From NCBI GenBank assembly GCA_963804865.1, contig CAWDSH010000001.1, positions 1,240,001-1,304,000 on the forward strand: DNA of 64,000 nucleotides, in the 5' to 3' direction. Below, piece by piece: positions 27,553-36,804 of this stretch (within the stretch, counting starts at the first letter, position 1; the number at the start of each line of letters is the position of its first letter). This DNA comes from CAVVEQ01 sp963804865. GTDB lineage: Bacteria > Chloroflexota > Anaerolineae > Anaerolineales > Anaerolineaceae. A program made the translations under genes and the position numbers. The notes under the pieces are model-generated. The model ran no database searches. It worked only from the letters and a program-made list of their open reading frames with translations, and was not told the DNA's origin.

Positions 27553-28755
27553 TTATCCAGGTGGCGGGCCAAGTTTTACATCAACTGGTGCAGCTGTTGG
27601 TACACGGAACACTTCCGTATCCTCAATGGCAGTGGACATCAGTTTGCCGTCAATGACTGTGACGATATCAAGGGGATCATAGATGACTTTGGTTACTTCA
27701 CCTTTCAGCAGCTTAGCGACGAATTCATTAGTTCGCGCCACCAAGTCACCACCAAAACGAATTGTGCCGCGGAAAACACCTTTGTTCATGGCTGAATCCA
27801 ACACAGCGGGTCCTTCGGCACCGATCATACCCACACCGAAGACCGCCACTTTGTTCAAATCATCTATAACGCTGACCCCGGAGCCCTTGGCATACTCGTC
27901 CATAATCGCCTGTGAAGCGCCCATTCCACCATCACCAGCATATGCCAGAACCAACTTAACATTTGGATTGGTGGTGAGAACATTCTGCATGGCTGTCTGG
28001 CCAGCCTGGAACATCTCGGCCTGGACAGTTTGAACGACTTTCACTTTTGATGAATAAGCAGGATTGGGGGCGGCTTTGGCCTGATCAACCACGTTGCCAT
28101 CCGCATCAACGTATTCCCCGTTGACATTTTTCATCAAAGGCTCAACGATCATTTTCATGCCATTCGAACGGTTGACCGCCTCGGGATTCAGTGTTGATTC
28201 GAAAAGAACGGTTTCGATCGAACCATCAACTGCATCTGGATAGGTCTGATCCACCCACTGCTTCGCCATGTACGCCTCGTAATATCCCGAAAGATATTGA
28301 TTCATCATCATCACGCTATCGTAGGCATCCGGATTGCCCGGATCGCCGCCGATAACCATGACTTTGACTCCTGCCTGGCGGGCTTCAATAAGTTTCGGAA
28401 CGAGGTTGGTCGCTTCAACAGCCATGACGACCATCAGCGTCGCTTTCATGGACGTGTAGTTTTCAACCTGCGTGGCCTGGTTGTTGGCATTACCATCAGC
28501 GCTGGAAACCTGCACGTCGTAATCAGCACCAAATCCATTGACGAATGTATCCTGGATCGCCAGCATCAGCGGATTATCGAGCGCTGGCAGGCAGACGGCG
28601 ATGATCGGTTTCCCTGCAGGAGCTTCAACCTGTTCAGGGGCAGGAGCTTCAGGCTGTTCGGGGGCAGCCTCCTGGGGTTCAGTTGTCTCAACTGGGGCCG
28701 GGGAACAGGCTGCCAGCAAGGCTAGAACCAAAACAAGAGCAATCAACTTCTTCAT
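27553..28755 (-). CDS. Sugar ABC transporter substrate-binding lipoprotein
   Basis: CUT2-type receptor, 400 residues. Signal peptide with lipobox LAAC followed by a Pro/Glu/Ala linker and a periplasmic-binding fold (KPIIAVCLPALDNPLMLAIQ at its start, VNRSNGM, LVLAYAGDGGMGASQAI, NKVAVFGVGM). Start ATG 28755 has AAGGAGAAG upstream; an in-frame ATG 39 bases earlier lacks this. First gene of a four-gene operon, divergent from a LysR regulator. Confidence 0.92.
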   Translation of the reverse strand: MKKLIALVLVLALLAACSPAPVETTEPQEAAPEQPEAPAPEQVEAPAGKPIIAVCLPALDNPLMLAIQDTFVNGFGADYDVQVSSADGNANNQATQVENYTSMKATLMVVMAVEATNLVPKLIEARQAGVKVMVIGGDPGNPDAYDSVMMMNQYLSGYYEAYMAKQWVDQTYPDAVDGSIETVLFESTLNPEAVNRSNGMKMIVEPLMKNVNGEYVDADGNVVDQAKAAPNPAYSSKVKVVQTVQAEMFQAGQTAMQNVLTTNPNVKLVLAYAGDGGMGASQAIMDEYAKGSGVSVIDDLNKVAVFGVGMIGAEGPAVLDSAMNKGVFRGTIRFGGDLVARTNEFVAKLLKGEVTKVIYDPLDIVTVIDGKLMSTAIEDTEVFRVPTAAPVDVKLGPPPG

Positions 28756-28896
28756 GGCGCTTCTCCTTTTCTTCAAGATTGAATATGATGACAACGGTTC
28801 CTTGTTGTCATCATCAGCATATCGAGTTTGAGATGCTACTGCAATTCATTTTCTGATACAATCTATTCCAAATAGGAATGATTCGAAAGCTGGGTT

Positions 28897-29787
28897 ATGG
28901 AATTTCGACAGATTCAGTATTTCCTTTCCGTTGTCGATACCGGTAGTTTTTCTTTGGCGGCAGATGAGCACTATATTGGCCAATCCTCGCTCTCGAAAAT
29001 GATCATATCTTTGGAGAAAGAGCTTGGAGTAAGCCTTTTTGACAGGAGCAAGCGCAAAATATTCCTGACAGCGGGTGGAGAAGCATTCCTTGTCCATGCA
29101 CGCAAAATCAATGATGACTACAAAGCCATGCTTGCCGACCTCGATAAATACAAATCCGCAAAGGATTATTTTTCGATCGCGGCCATTCCTGTATTATCCG
29201 AATACGGGATCATAGCTTCAATCGCCCAGTTCAGAGAAAAACACCCCGATATTCACATCAATTTGGAAGAGATCGACGGGCTTAATATCCTGCCAGCCCT
29301 GGATGAGCACCGCTTCGACCTGGCAATTACACGGCATAATTACGTGGATCAAAACCACTATATAAGTCTGGAGATCTATAAAGATCGATTCCTGGTGGTA
29401 ATTTCCAAGAATAACCGGCATGCCGAGCGTACATCCATCTCGCTAAAAGACCTTTCCAGTGACAATTTCATCGTCTTCGATAAAGTCACCGAGCTGAACC
29501 GATTGATCATGGATGAATGCCAAAAAGCCGGATTTGAACCCACGATCTTCTACTCAAGCCATCAAAAAGTGAGCGTACTTGGCCTGGTTGGAACGAACAT
29601 CGGTGTGGCGCTGATACCTTCCATCATTTACGAATTTCATAAACAACCAGATGTGCATGCCATCCCCCTTGAAGAAAATATTGAATGCAATATCGTCCTG
29701 GTTTACCCGAAGAACCGACCGCTTCCCATCGCTGCCAGTGTTTTTATTGATTTTATGAAGGATCACGTGGCAGGAAAAAATCCTTAA
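28897..29787 (+). CDS. LysR-family transcriptional regulator
   Basis: 296 residues. N-terminal winged helix-turn-helix (residues 1-60: FRQIQYFLSVVDTGSFSLAA, SSLSKMIISLEKELGVSLFD) and a C-terminal effector domain of LysR type (VGTNIGVALIPSIIYEF). Divergent from the sugar operon, with a 141-base shared upstream region (28756-28896) containing CTATTCCAAATAGGAATG, a candidate LysR-type inverted repeat. Likely the local regulator of that operon. Confidence 0.93.
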   Translation: MEFRQIQYFLSVVDTGSFSLAADEHYIGQSSLSKMIISLEKELGVSLFDRSKRKIFLTAGGEAFLVHARKINDDYKAMLADLDKYKSAKDYFSIAAIPVLSEYGIIASIAQFREKHPDIHINLEEIDGLNILPALDEHRFDLAITRHNYVDQNHYISLEIYKDRFLVVISKNNRHAERTSISLKDLSSDNFIVFDKVTELNRLIMDECQKAGFEPTIFYSSHQKVSVLGLVGTNIGVALIPSIIYEFHKQPDVHAIPLEENIECNIVLVYPKNRPLPIAASVFIDFMKDHVAGKNP

Positions 29788-29874
29788 ATGTTGTTATTGT
29801 GTTGGGGGCAATCGAATATTTTTATCAAAATCATCGATTCAAATTAATTGACTGGCGTCCTTATTGATTTAAAT

Positions 29875-29990
29875 CCCCTCGCGAAGCACTCCAGATGAAT
29901 GAGGGGGCGCAGGGGGGTACTTAGTCTCACCCTTTCAAGGCGCATGGCAGAGCCCCGCAACTATAAAAGACGTTAAAAGCGTATTCTTTT
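29875..29990 (+). repeat. tRNA-tail / terminator repeat, copy D (decayed)
   Basis: Contains CTCGCGAAGCACTCC and GAATGAGGGGGCGCAGGGGG in the order of the module in copies B and C, but lacks the middle part. Ends AGAGCCCCGCAACTATAAAA followed by a weak hairpin (about 29961-29990). In the gap after the LysR gene. Confidence 0.6.
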
Positions 29991-29997
29991 ACAGAGC

Positions 29998-30171
29998 ATG
30001 AGAATTCCTCAACAAATGCCCATTGCTGGTATATCCGGGAGATGGATCGAATTGGTTAGCGCAATAAAACGAGAACTGAAACCGGAACATGCCTATTGCC
30101 TGACCGGGTTGCAGTTGGAATTTTTCCAGGTAAGAACAGAATATTTGATGGAATTTTATGGAAAGATGTAG
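29998..30171 (+). CDS. Possible small protein, 57 residues
   Basis: Open frame starting MRIPQQMPIAGI and ending FYGKM, too short to judge by length. Codon use looks ordinary, but there is no good ribosome site and I recognise no family. It lies right after repeat copy D. 30172-30319 is AT-rich and shows no gene. Confidence 0.22.
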   Translation: MRIPQQMPIAGISGRWIELVSAIKRELKPEHAYCLTGLQLEFFQVRTEYLMEFYGKM

Positions 30172-30319
30172 CCAGAAGATCAGCATCACGATAATGGACG
30201 TGATTAAGAACATTCACATGTTCATCATATGAAATTCACAAGTCCTTCACATCTTTCAGATATCATCCATCCTATGAGTAAGAGTAATCTTACAAATCAA
30301 TAAATCAAGGAGAATTAAA

Positions 30320-30826
30320 ATGAATAAAGTAGTAAAAAGTATCGTAATCTTAGCGGTTGTCGCCATTGCATTTGGAACAGCTGGAGTTGTTTTAGCCCAA
30401 TCTGCCACCCCTGAAGCGACTGTGCCAGGCACCGGGATCGGCGATCGATTTGGTGGTCAAGGTGGCCGTGGACAACGCGGGGGAATGCCAGGTCAGGATG
30501 GTTTACTGCATGATGAAATGATTGCAGCCTACGCCACCAAGCTTGGTCTTCCCGTTGAAGATCTGGAAACACGCCTTGCTGATGGTGAATCCATGGCAGA
30601 GATAGCCATTTCCTCCGGTCTGACAGTTGATGAATTCCAAGCTCTCAGAGTGGAAGTTCGCACCCTGGTTATCGATCAGGCTGTCGAAGACGGAACGCTG
30701 ACACAGGAACAAGCCGACTGGATGAAAGCTCGTGGCGCTGGAATGGGAAACCAAACCGGCAGGCGAGGTAATGGGCAGAACCTCTTGGGGACTGCAAATT
30801 GCCCTTCCTACCAAACAAATCCATAA
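30320..30826 (+). CDS. Small secreted protein (DUF2680/YckD-like)
   Basis: 168 residues with an N-terminal signal peptide or anchor (about residues 1-28, ends VVLAQ), a Gly/Arg/Gln-rich segment (FGGQGGRGQRGGMPG), and a helical part with the repeated logic AAYATKLGLPVEDLETRLAD and LTQEQADWMKAR. This pattern (a LGL-x-x-EEL helix followed by a GTLTQEQADW segment) is known from small exported proteins of unknown function in Firmicutes and Chloroflexota. A consensus ribosome site (AAGGAG) precedes it; a terminator follows. Monocistronic. Confidence 0.7.
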   Translation: MNKVVKSIVILAVVAIAFGTAGVVLAQSATPEATVPGTGIGDRFGGQGGRGQRGGMPGQDGLLHDEMIAAYATKLGLPVEDLETRLADGESMAEIAISSGLTVDEFQALRVEVRTLVIDQAVEDGTLTQEQADWMKARGAGMGNQTGRRGNGQNLLGTANCPSYQTNP

Positions 30827-30842
30827 GATATCGCTGCAATAA

Positions 30843-30880
30843 CATCAAGGATGCCTGGCAGGCATCCTTGATGTATTTTA
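30843..30880 (+). terminator. Rho-independent terminator
   Basis: Stem CATCAAGGATGCC (30843-30855) / GGCATCCTTGATG (30861-30873), then TATTTTA. Ends the small secreted-protein gene. Confidence 0.85.
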
Positions 30881-31074
30881 ATCAACGATAATCGATCATT
30901 TTCTACAATCAGCTTTCAAACAATTCAAATTTTAAATAATAAATCAGTCGATTTAATAATTATCGGTTATTGATTCAAATCAGATTATTGCGACCAAGGC
31001 CATTGAAAGCTCCCCAATGCACCAGTCAAAAAAAATAAATTGAAATAAAAAATGTTTTCATCCAACAAAAACGA

Positions 31075-31103
31075 TTGACAACAGGCAAAACTGTTTGTAT
31101 AAT
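31075..31103 (+). promoter_or_regulatory. Full-consensus promoter with palindrome in the spacer
   Basis: TTGACA (31075-31080), exactly 17 bases, TATAAT (31098-31103). The inverted repeat AACAG-N6-CTGTT (31080-31095) occupies the spacer, a classic repressor position. The first gene follows more than 400 bases later. 30881-31074 is AT-rich and empty. Confidence 0.75.
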
Positions 31104-31109
31104 ATTATT

Positions 31110-31517
31110 AATTGCAACTCAGTTTCACTCTATGAAACGTCATTTAGCGCAATTGAGGATTTACCCTCAGCCTTCCGATAGGCCTTCGTTTTTCCACCGT
31201 GCATCATTGGCGGATAACCCAACAGGTAAGAAAGAGGACTATGCGCTCGCAATCCGTTGAAACACAAATAAAGATCCTGGGGGAATCAAAAGCAGTCAGC
31301 CAGATCGACTGCGTTGTGGCTTTCTGGAAAGATCCAATTATGCATTATTTCGCATTCGTGAAGAGCGTATATCCGCCCCGGCACGGTGCTCATTGACTTT
31401 GTTAAAACCTTGTTATTGCGAAAACATCAAGAAAGGCAGGTGATTATAGAAAAAATTCAAAACATCCATTACATCCTACAGAATTAAATAGATAAAAATT
31501 TACCAAGGAGAAAAGTA
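31110..31517 (+). other. Long untranslated leader of the sugar operon
   Basis: About 400 bases between the consensus promoter and the receptor gene. Contains local hairpins such as GTTTCA/TGAAAC (31123-31139), TGAGG/CCTCA and GGCCT/AGGCC around 31157-31190. Short open frames here resemble no family. It does not match a riboswitch class I know. Confidence 0.35.
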
Positions 31518-32634
31518 ATGAACAAGAAGTTAATGATCGTTTTAGCCATTTTTGTGATGGCTGCCCTGATGCTCAGCGCCTGCGGTGCAAAAGCCACCGA
31601 GGCACCGGCAGAACCCGCGGTTGAAGAACCTGCCGCAGAAGAACCCGCTGCCGAAGAGCCAGCAGCTGAAGAACCCGCAGCTGGTCCAGACCTGACTGAG
31701 GATGTCGAAGTTTCCATGGTACCAGCAAAACCCGGTGCGCCTTTTGATATTAATGGCAAAGTGATATGCTATATCATACCGTCCCTTGCCAATCCATTCT
31801 TGAACGGCGTGGCAACATCAGTTACTGAAAAATTCAAGGCTGATGGCGTGGAAGTGAAGGTCTACGGCGCTGATGAAGGTGGATTAAACCAGCAATTCGA
31901 CCAGATCGAGAATTGCATCTCTATGAAGGTCGATATGATGTATGTCATGGCAGCCGGAGAGTTTGACCAGTTGTTGCCCTCAGTTGAAGAAGTCAAAAAG
32001 GCTGGTATCCCTGTGATGGGTGTTCCACCGCTGCGACTGGCGCCATTTGATGCCATCATGCACACCAGCCAAAGAGAAGATGGTGAAAAAGTTGCCAGGA
32101 TGGCATGCGACTTTATCGAATGCTGTTTACCCGGATGCTGCTGATGGCAGCGTTGAAACAGCCATCATTGGCGGCGCCAGCTCCAGTGTCGGGATGTTCC
32201 TGCGCCATGAAGGTTATCTGACGTTCCCCGACATATGCCCCAAAGGCAAGCTTGTCATGGATATGGACATTCCCACCGATAGCATCCCTGCCGGTCAGGC
32301 TGCTGCCGAGAACGCATTAACCGCGTATCCAGACGTCAAAGTTTTTATTGGCCAATCCTCTGCCCATGGTCAGGGAGCTTCGAATGCCATCAAAGCGCTG
32401 CCTAATGTAGACCTCACGAAATACGGTGTCTTTGCCGGCGATATGGATCCTTCCATGATCCCAACCGTCACCAGCTGCGCGGATCCCTATAAGGGCTTTG
32501 TCGCCATCGGCGGTACTTCCCTTGACCAAGCCACCTACGATCAGCTCAAGAAAATGCTTCAGGGCGTGGAGCATCCCAACATCATCAACGATGTTTTGGA
32601 GCCGATCACTTGCGACTTCAGCACGCTGAAATAG
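31518..32634 (+). CDS. Sugar ABC transporter substrate-binding lipoprotein (one-base frameshift)
   Basis: CUT2-type receptor, about 371 residues once one extra T near 32121 is removed (DFIE then AVYPDAADGSVETA). Signal peptide with lipobox LSAC, then a striking linker of repeated Glu-Pro-Ala-Ala-Glu units, then the binding fold (KVICYIIPSLANPFLNGVAT; VFIGQSSAHGQGASNAI). The AVYPDAADGSVET segment parallels the receptor at 27553 (YPDAVDGSIETV), so the two are paralogues. AAGGAG precedes ATG 31518. Confidence 0.88.
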
Positions 32635-32660
32635 AACTAAAGGATTTTTGTTGATAAACT

Positions 32661-32692
32661 TAGTGAAAGGGGGGAGGTCCCCCCTTTCACTA
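32661..32692 (+). terminator. Intercistronic hairpin after binding-protein gene
   Basis: Perfect 14-bp stem TAGTGAAAGGGGGG (32661-32674) / CCCCCCTTTCACTA (32679-32692) with a four-base loop AGGT and no T-run. Between receptor and ATPase genes. Confidence 0.75.
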
Positions 32693-32714
32693 CAAAACTA
32701 GAGGTGTAAAAGGA

Positions 32715-34202
32715 ATGAGCGCCAAGGTAGTTTTATCCCTGGAAAATATCACCAAGAAATACCCCGGTGTGCTTGCCCTTGATAATGTTTCAATGAGTTT
32801 TCTTGAAGGCGAGGTTCACGCCTTGCTGGGGGAAAATGGCGCCGGCAAATCAACCCTGATCAAAGCGGTTGCCGGGGCGATCGATATCGTTTCGGGAATT
32901 ATTATTATTAATGGACAAGAATTTCATAAGATCACTCCTTCCCTTTCCAAGAGCCTTGGTATTGAAGTGATTTATCAAGAGTTTAATCTGGTTCCAGCCT
33001 TATCCGTTGCGGAAAACATTTACTTGTGCGAAAAAAATGAAAATTCACCACTATTTAGTGCCAAAGAAATAGAGAAAAAAGCAGCAAAAGTCCTGGAACA
33101 ATTTGATGTGAACATTGATCCACGTAGTATGGTGCAGGACCTATCAATTGCTGATCAACAGATCGTTGAAATAGCAAAAGCAGTCTCAAAAAATGTGAAA
33201 ATTTTGATCATGGACGAGCCTTCCGCACCTCTAAGCGTTTCGGAAGTAGAGGTGATGTTCAAGATCATTAACCAGTTGAAAAAGGACGGCGTGACGGTTA
33301 TTTATATCTCCCATCGTTTGGAAGAAGTTTTTAGAATTTCAGATCGCGTGAGCGTGATGCGCGATGGACTCTATATCACGACAAAAATCACGAAAGAAAC
33401 GAACCGGCAGGAACTGATCAATCTGATGGTCGGACGGGAATTGAAGGAAAGTTATCCTGCGCGAAAGAATCCTCCTGGTGAAATTGCCCTAGAAGCGAGA
33501 AACCTTACCGGAAATGGTGATCGAAATATATCCCTATCATTACGGAAAGGTGAAATACTAGGAATTTCTGGATTGGTTGGCGCGGGACGGACCGAATTGG
33601 CTCAGCTTCTCTTTGGCGCTGCTCACATGGAACAGGGCGAGATCTTGATCAATGGGAATCCTGTCAAGATCAAGTCGCCTGCAGATGCCATCAAGCACAG
33701 GATTGGTTTCCTGACCGAGGATCGAAAGGGACAAGGCCTGTTCCTAGAAATGCCTGTCAAATGGAATATCAGCTTCCCCATCGTTAAACGCATCTCCAAA
33801 TATGGCGTTGTAAATACGAAAAGTGAAGAAATAATTGCCCAGAAATATAAAGATCGAATCAATATCAAAACCCCCAGTTTGTTGCAGCAGGTGATCAACC
33901 TGAGCGGTGGCAATCAGCAAAAAGTTGTCCTGGCAAAATCGCTGGCGGCCGAATCAGATATCCTGATCTTTGACGAGCCTACCAGGGGAATTGATGTTGG
34001 CGCCAAACAGGAGATTTATCATTTGATGACCGAACTGGCTGATAACGGGATCGCGATCCTGATGATCTCTTCGGACATGGAAGAACTGCTGGGGATGTCA
34101 GACCGGATCATCGTCATGTGTGAAGGCGAATTGGCTGGTGAAGTCAATAAAGACCAATTTGAGCAGCATTATATTCTCGATCTCGCATCGGGGATGCATT
34201 AA
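32715..34202 (+). CDS. Sugar ABC transporter ATP-binding protein, RbsA type
   Basis: 495-residue double ATPase. Walker A LGENGAGKST, first signature replaced by LSIADQQ, Walker B LIMDEPSAPL; second domain GLVGAGRTE, signature LSGGNQQK, Walker B LIFDEPTRGID. Paralogue of the ATPase at 25940. Ribosome site AGAGGTGTAAAAGGA precedes ATG 32715. Confidence 0.94.
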   Translation: MSAKVVLSLENITKKYPGVLALDNVSMSFLEGEVHALLGENGAGKSTLIKAVAGAIDIVSGIIIINGQEFHKITPSLSKSLGIEVIYQEFNLVPALSVAENIYLCEKNENSPLFSAKEIEKKAAKVLEQFDVNIDPRSMVQDLSIADQQIVEIAKAVSKNVKILIMDEPSAPLSVSEVEVMFKIINQLKKDGVTVIYISHRLEEVFRISDRVSVMRDGLYITTKITKETNRQELINLMVGRELKESYPARKNPPGEIALEARNLTGNGDRNISLSLRKGEILGISGLVGAGRTELAQLLFGAAHMEQGEILINGNPVKIKSPADAIKHRIGFLTEDRKGQGLFLEMPVKWNISFPIVKRISKYGVVNTKSEEIIAQKYKDRINIKTPSLLQQVINLSGGNQQKVVLAKSLAAESDILIFDEPTRGIDVGAKQEIYHLMTELADNGIAILMISSDMEELLGMSDRIIVMCEGELAGEVNKDQFEQHYILDLASGMH

Positions 34203-34217
34203 CTTTTGGAGGAATAA

Positions 34218-35222
34218 GTGACGAACCATCAATCTGGATTTACTCAAAATCTCGTCCCTCGCATAGGGTCAGTCATGAAAAAGAATGTGCCATTTCTGAT
34301 CCTGGTCTTTTTATTGATCCTGTTTACATTCATAGCACCTAATTTCATGACCTTTGGAAATATCCGCACCCTGGTTCGCCAGATCTCATTTGCCGGAATT
34401 GCAGCCGTCGGTCTAATGTTTGTGATGATCAGTGGAGGAATTGATCTCTCCATTGGTTCTCAGGTTGTGTTTTCCAATGTCCTTTTAGCGATCATGATGG
34501 CCGAGTGGAAGCTGCAGCCCGCATTGGCAATTCCCCTGATCCTGTTGGTGGGAACGGGGTTGGGCGCGATCAATGGATTTCTCTGTATTAAACTAAAGAT
34601 CCACCCACTCATTATTACCCTGGGTACTTCCGCAATTTTTAAAGGCTTTGGGTACATCATCAATCGGTCCAGGAATATCATGGGTTTCCCCGATTCCTTC
34701 CGCTGGTTCGGCCAGGGATATGTTTGGGGAATCCCAGTTCCCGTCATTGTTATGATTATTGTGGCATTGATCGGGTCTTTCGTCCTGACTAGGACCTACT
34801 TCGGTCGAAAGGTATTCGCGTTGGGTGGTAATGAAGAAGCAGCCCGGCTTGCAGGCGTGAATATCAATAGAATGAAAGTGATCCTGTTCATGATATGCGG
34901 TTTTGTCACTTCGATCACCACCGTATTACTTCTATCAAGAGTTTTTGCAGGACAAACGGTCACAGGTCAGGGGCTCGAATTTGATTGCCTTACCGCTGCT
35001 TTGCTCGGGGGAGTCAGCTTCAAGGGTGGAGAAGGCAAGGTATTTGGGTTGATTACCGGCATTCTTATCATTGGTGTCTTGAACAATGCCATGCAGTTGG
35101 CCAGCTTCCCTGATTTTTCTCAAACGGTTGTTAAAGGCACCGTTCTATTATTTGCAGTAGCCTTTGACGTTTATCAGAAAAACCGCAAAGTAAAAGAGAC
35201 TATTGCGAAAGTCGCAGCATAA
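34218..35222 (+). CDS. Sugar ABC transporter permease, RbsC type
   Basis: 334 residues, nine to ten hydrophobic segments, GGIDLSIGSQVVF and coupling loop LGGNEEAARLAGVNI. Start is GTG at 34218 behind GGAGGAATAA. Last gene of the operon starting at 31518; a terminator belonging to the tRNA-tail repeat family follows. Confidence 0.93.
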   Translation: MTNHQSGFTQNLVPRIGSVMKKNVPFLILVFLLILFTFIAPNFMTFGNIRTLVRQISFAGIAAVGLMFVMISGGIDLSIGSQVVFSNVLLAIMMAEWKLQPALAIPLILLVGTGLGAINGFLCIKLKIHPLIITLGTSAIFKGFGYIINRSRNIMGFPDSFRWFGQGYVWGIPVPVIVMIIVALIGSFVLTRTYFGRKVFALGGNEEAARLAGVNINRMKVILFMICGFVTSITTVLLLSRVFAGQTVTGQGLEFDCLTAALLGGVSFKGGEGKVFGLITGILIIGVLNNAMQLASFPDFSQTVVKGTVLLFAVAFDVYQKNRKVKETIAKVAA

Positions 35223-35256
35223 GACTTAAATCCAAACATTCCATATCCTGGTATAA

Positions 35257-35300
35257 AAAAAAGCCAGTCCTTCGACTGGCTTTTATCTTGGGTCAGATGC
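35257..35300 (+). terminator. Terminator hairpin related to the repeat family (copy G)
   Basis: GCCAGTC (35263-35269) / GACTGGC (35274-35280) flanked by A8 and T4, followed by ATCTTGGGTCAGATGCCC, which parallels the sequence after the hairpin in copy B (TTCTTGGGTCGGATCCC). Confidence 0.75.
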
Positions 35301-35440
35301 CCGGATGGGGAATAATTTCCAACCCCAAATTTTATAAAAGGCACCCTAACAGGTACAATTTTTGTTCTGCAACCTGAAGGATGAGTGTGTTTTTTGAGTG
35401 GTACTCAGAAGGATTTACCTGCGATGCACACTGCCTGTTA

Positions 35441-35469
35441 TTGACTTTGTGCCCCGCCATCGATATGAT
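35441..35469 (+). promoter_or_regulatory. Promoter of the ATP-grasp gene
   Basis: TTGACT (35441-35446), 17 bases, TATGAT (35464-35469), 25 bases upstream of the start codon. Confidence 0.55.
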
Positions 35470-35493
35470 TAAACATTAATTCAGAGAAAATCC

Positions 35494-36663
35494 ATGAATT
35501 ACGTCATGCTTTCACCGCACTTTCCAACAAATTATTACCGGTTTTGTGTTCATCTGCGCGCACTCGGAGCCAACGTTCTCGGGATTGCCGATGAGCCTTA
35601 CGACAAGCTCCGCAACGAATTAAAGGGCGCGTTGAACGAATATTACCGGGTGTCGGACATGCACAATTATGATGAACTTGTACGGGCTATGGATCACCTG
35701 ACCCATCGTTGGGGCAAGATCGATGGGCTCAATTCACACAACGAATACTGGCTGGAAACAGAAGCCAGGTTGCGGACTGATTTTCATATCCAAGGGGTGA
35801 GCCTGGCTGATCTACCAGCCATGAAGAGGAAATCCTTGATGAAGAAGATGTATAAAAAAGCAGGGGTCGAATCGGCACCCGGAATTGTGGTGAAATCAGC
35901 AGCAGGCGCAAGACGTTTTGCAGATGAAACGGGATATCCATTAATTGCCAAGCCAGATATTGGAGTTGGCGCAGCGAGCACCTATCGCATTGATACCCAG
36001 GAGCAGCTCGAAACATTCTTATCGACCTTACCCTCCATGGATTACTTTCTCGAAAAATTCATCAAAGGGAGACTTCTTACATTTGATGGACTGACCGACC
36101 AAAATGGCGATATCGTATTCCATAACTCGATGGAATTCTCAAGCGGACTCATGGAAACGGTCAACCAAGACACGGACCTGTATTATTACACCCTACGAAA
36201 GATCCCTGCCGATCTCGAACAGGCTGGTCGCAGGGTGGTGCGTGCCTACAATATCCGCAAACGATTCTTCCATTTTGAGTTTTTTCGCACGGAAGATAAC
36301 AGGCTATACGGCCTGGAAGTGAACATGCGACCGCCTGGCGGGTTGACAACCGATATGTTCAACTATGCCAATGACATCGATATCTATTACGAATGGGCCA
36401 ACATCATCATGCATAACCGCTTTTCTGCCAGTTACTCCCGCCCCTATTATTGTGGATATATCGGAAGGAAATGGACTCTAAACTACACACATTCACACGA
36501 AGAGATCATGGAACGATTTGGGAAACAAATAGTCCATTATGAGGAATTATCCGGGATATTCTCAAAAGCGCTGTGTAATTTCGGGTACGTGGTGCGCTCT
36601 CCAGAGCTGGGCGAGATCCTCACCATGGTTAATTTTATCCAGGAGAAAGTGGCAATGGCTTGA
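35494..36663 (+). CDS. ATP-grasp domain protein of unknown substrate
   Basis: 389 residues. An N-terminal pre-ATP-grasp region begins with YVMLSPHFPTNYYRFCVHLR; the ATP-grasp core follows with YPLIAKPDIGVGAASTYRI (nucleotide lysine), DYFLEKFIKG and FEFFRTEDNRLYGLEVNMRP, where the Glu and Asn that bind Mg-ATP are in EVNMRPPGG. Such enzymes join a carboxylate to an amine or thiol through an acyl-phosphate. Same general type as carbamoyl-phosphate-synthase-like proteins, but the partner substrates cannot be told. Monocistronic with its own promoter. Confidence 0.8.
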   Translation: MNYVMLSPHFPTNYYRFCVHLRALGANVLGIADEPYDKLRNELKGALNEYYRVSDMHNYDELVRAMDHLTHRWGKIDGLNSHNEYWLETEARLRTDFHIQGVSLADLPAMKRKSLMKKMYKKAGVESAPGIVVKSAAGARRFADETGYPLIAKPDIGVGAASTYRIDTQEQLETFLSTLPSMDYFLEKFIKGRLLTFDGLTDQNGDIVFHNSMEFSSGLMETVNQDTDLYYYTLRKIPADLEQAGRRVVRAYNIRKRFFHFEFFRTEDNRLYGLEVNMRPPGGLTTDMFNYANDIDIYYEWANIIMHNRFSASYSRPYYCGYIGRKWTLNYTHSHEEIMERFGKQIVHYEELSGIFSKALCNFGYVVRSPELGEILTMVNFIQEKVAMA

Positions 36664-36742
36664 GGATTAATGTCGTAAGTGATTCAGCATACCATTGAAC
36701 CATGTGGTGAAATTGAATTCTGCGGACATGCAAATTTCGTTT

Positions 36743-36780
36743 AAAAACAGACCGCCCCGCAATGAAGCAGGGCAGCCTTT
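36743..36780 (-). terminator. Terminator of the disulfide-reductase gene
   Basis: On the minus strand GGCTGCCCTGC / GCGGGGCGGTC forms a stem with G-U pairs, followed by TGTTTTT. Lies 25-60 bases after the stop at 36805. Confidence 0.6.
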
Positions 36781-36804
36781 TACGCAATTTATAATCAAGA
36801 ATGG

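Noticed and set aside
31110..31517. Known riboswitch class in the leader
   Set aside because: No conserved core of any class I could recall was found.
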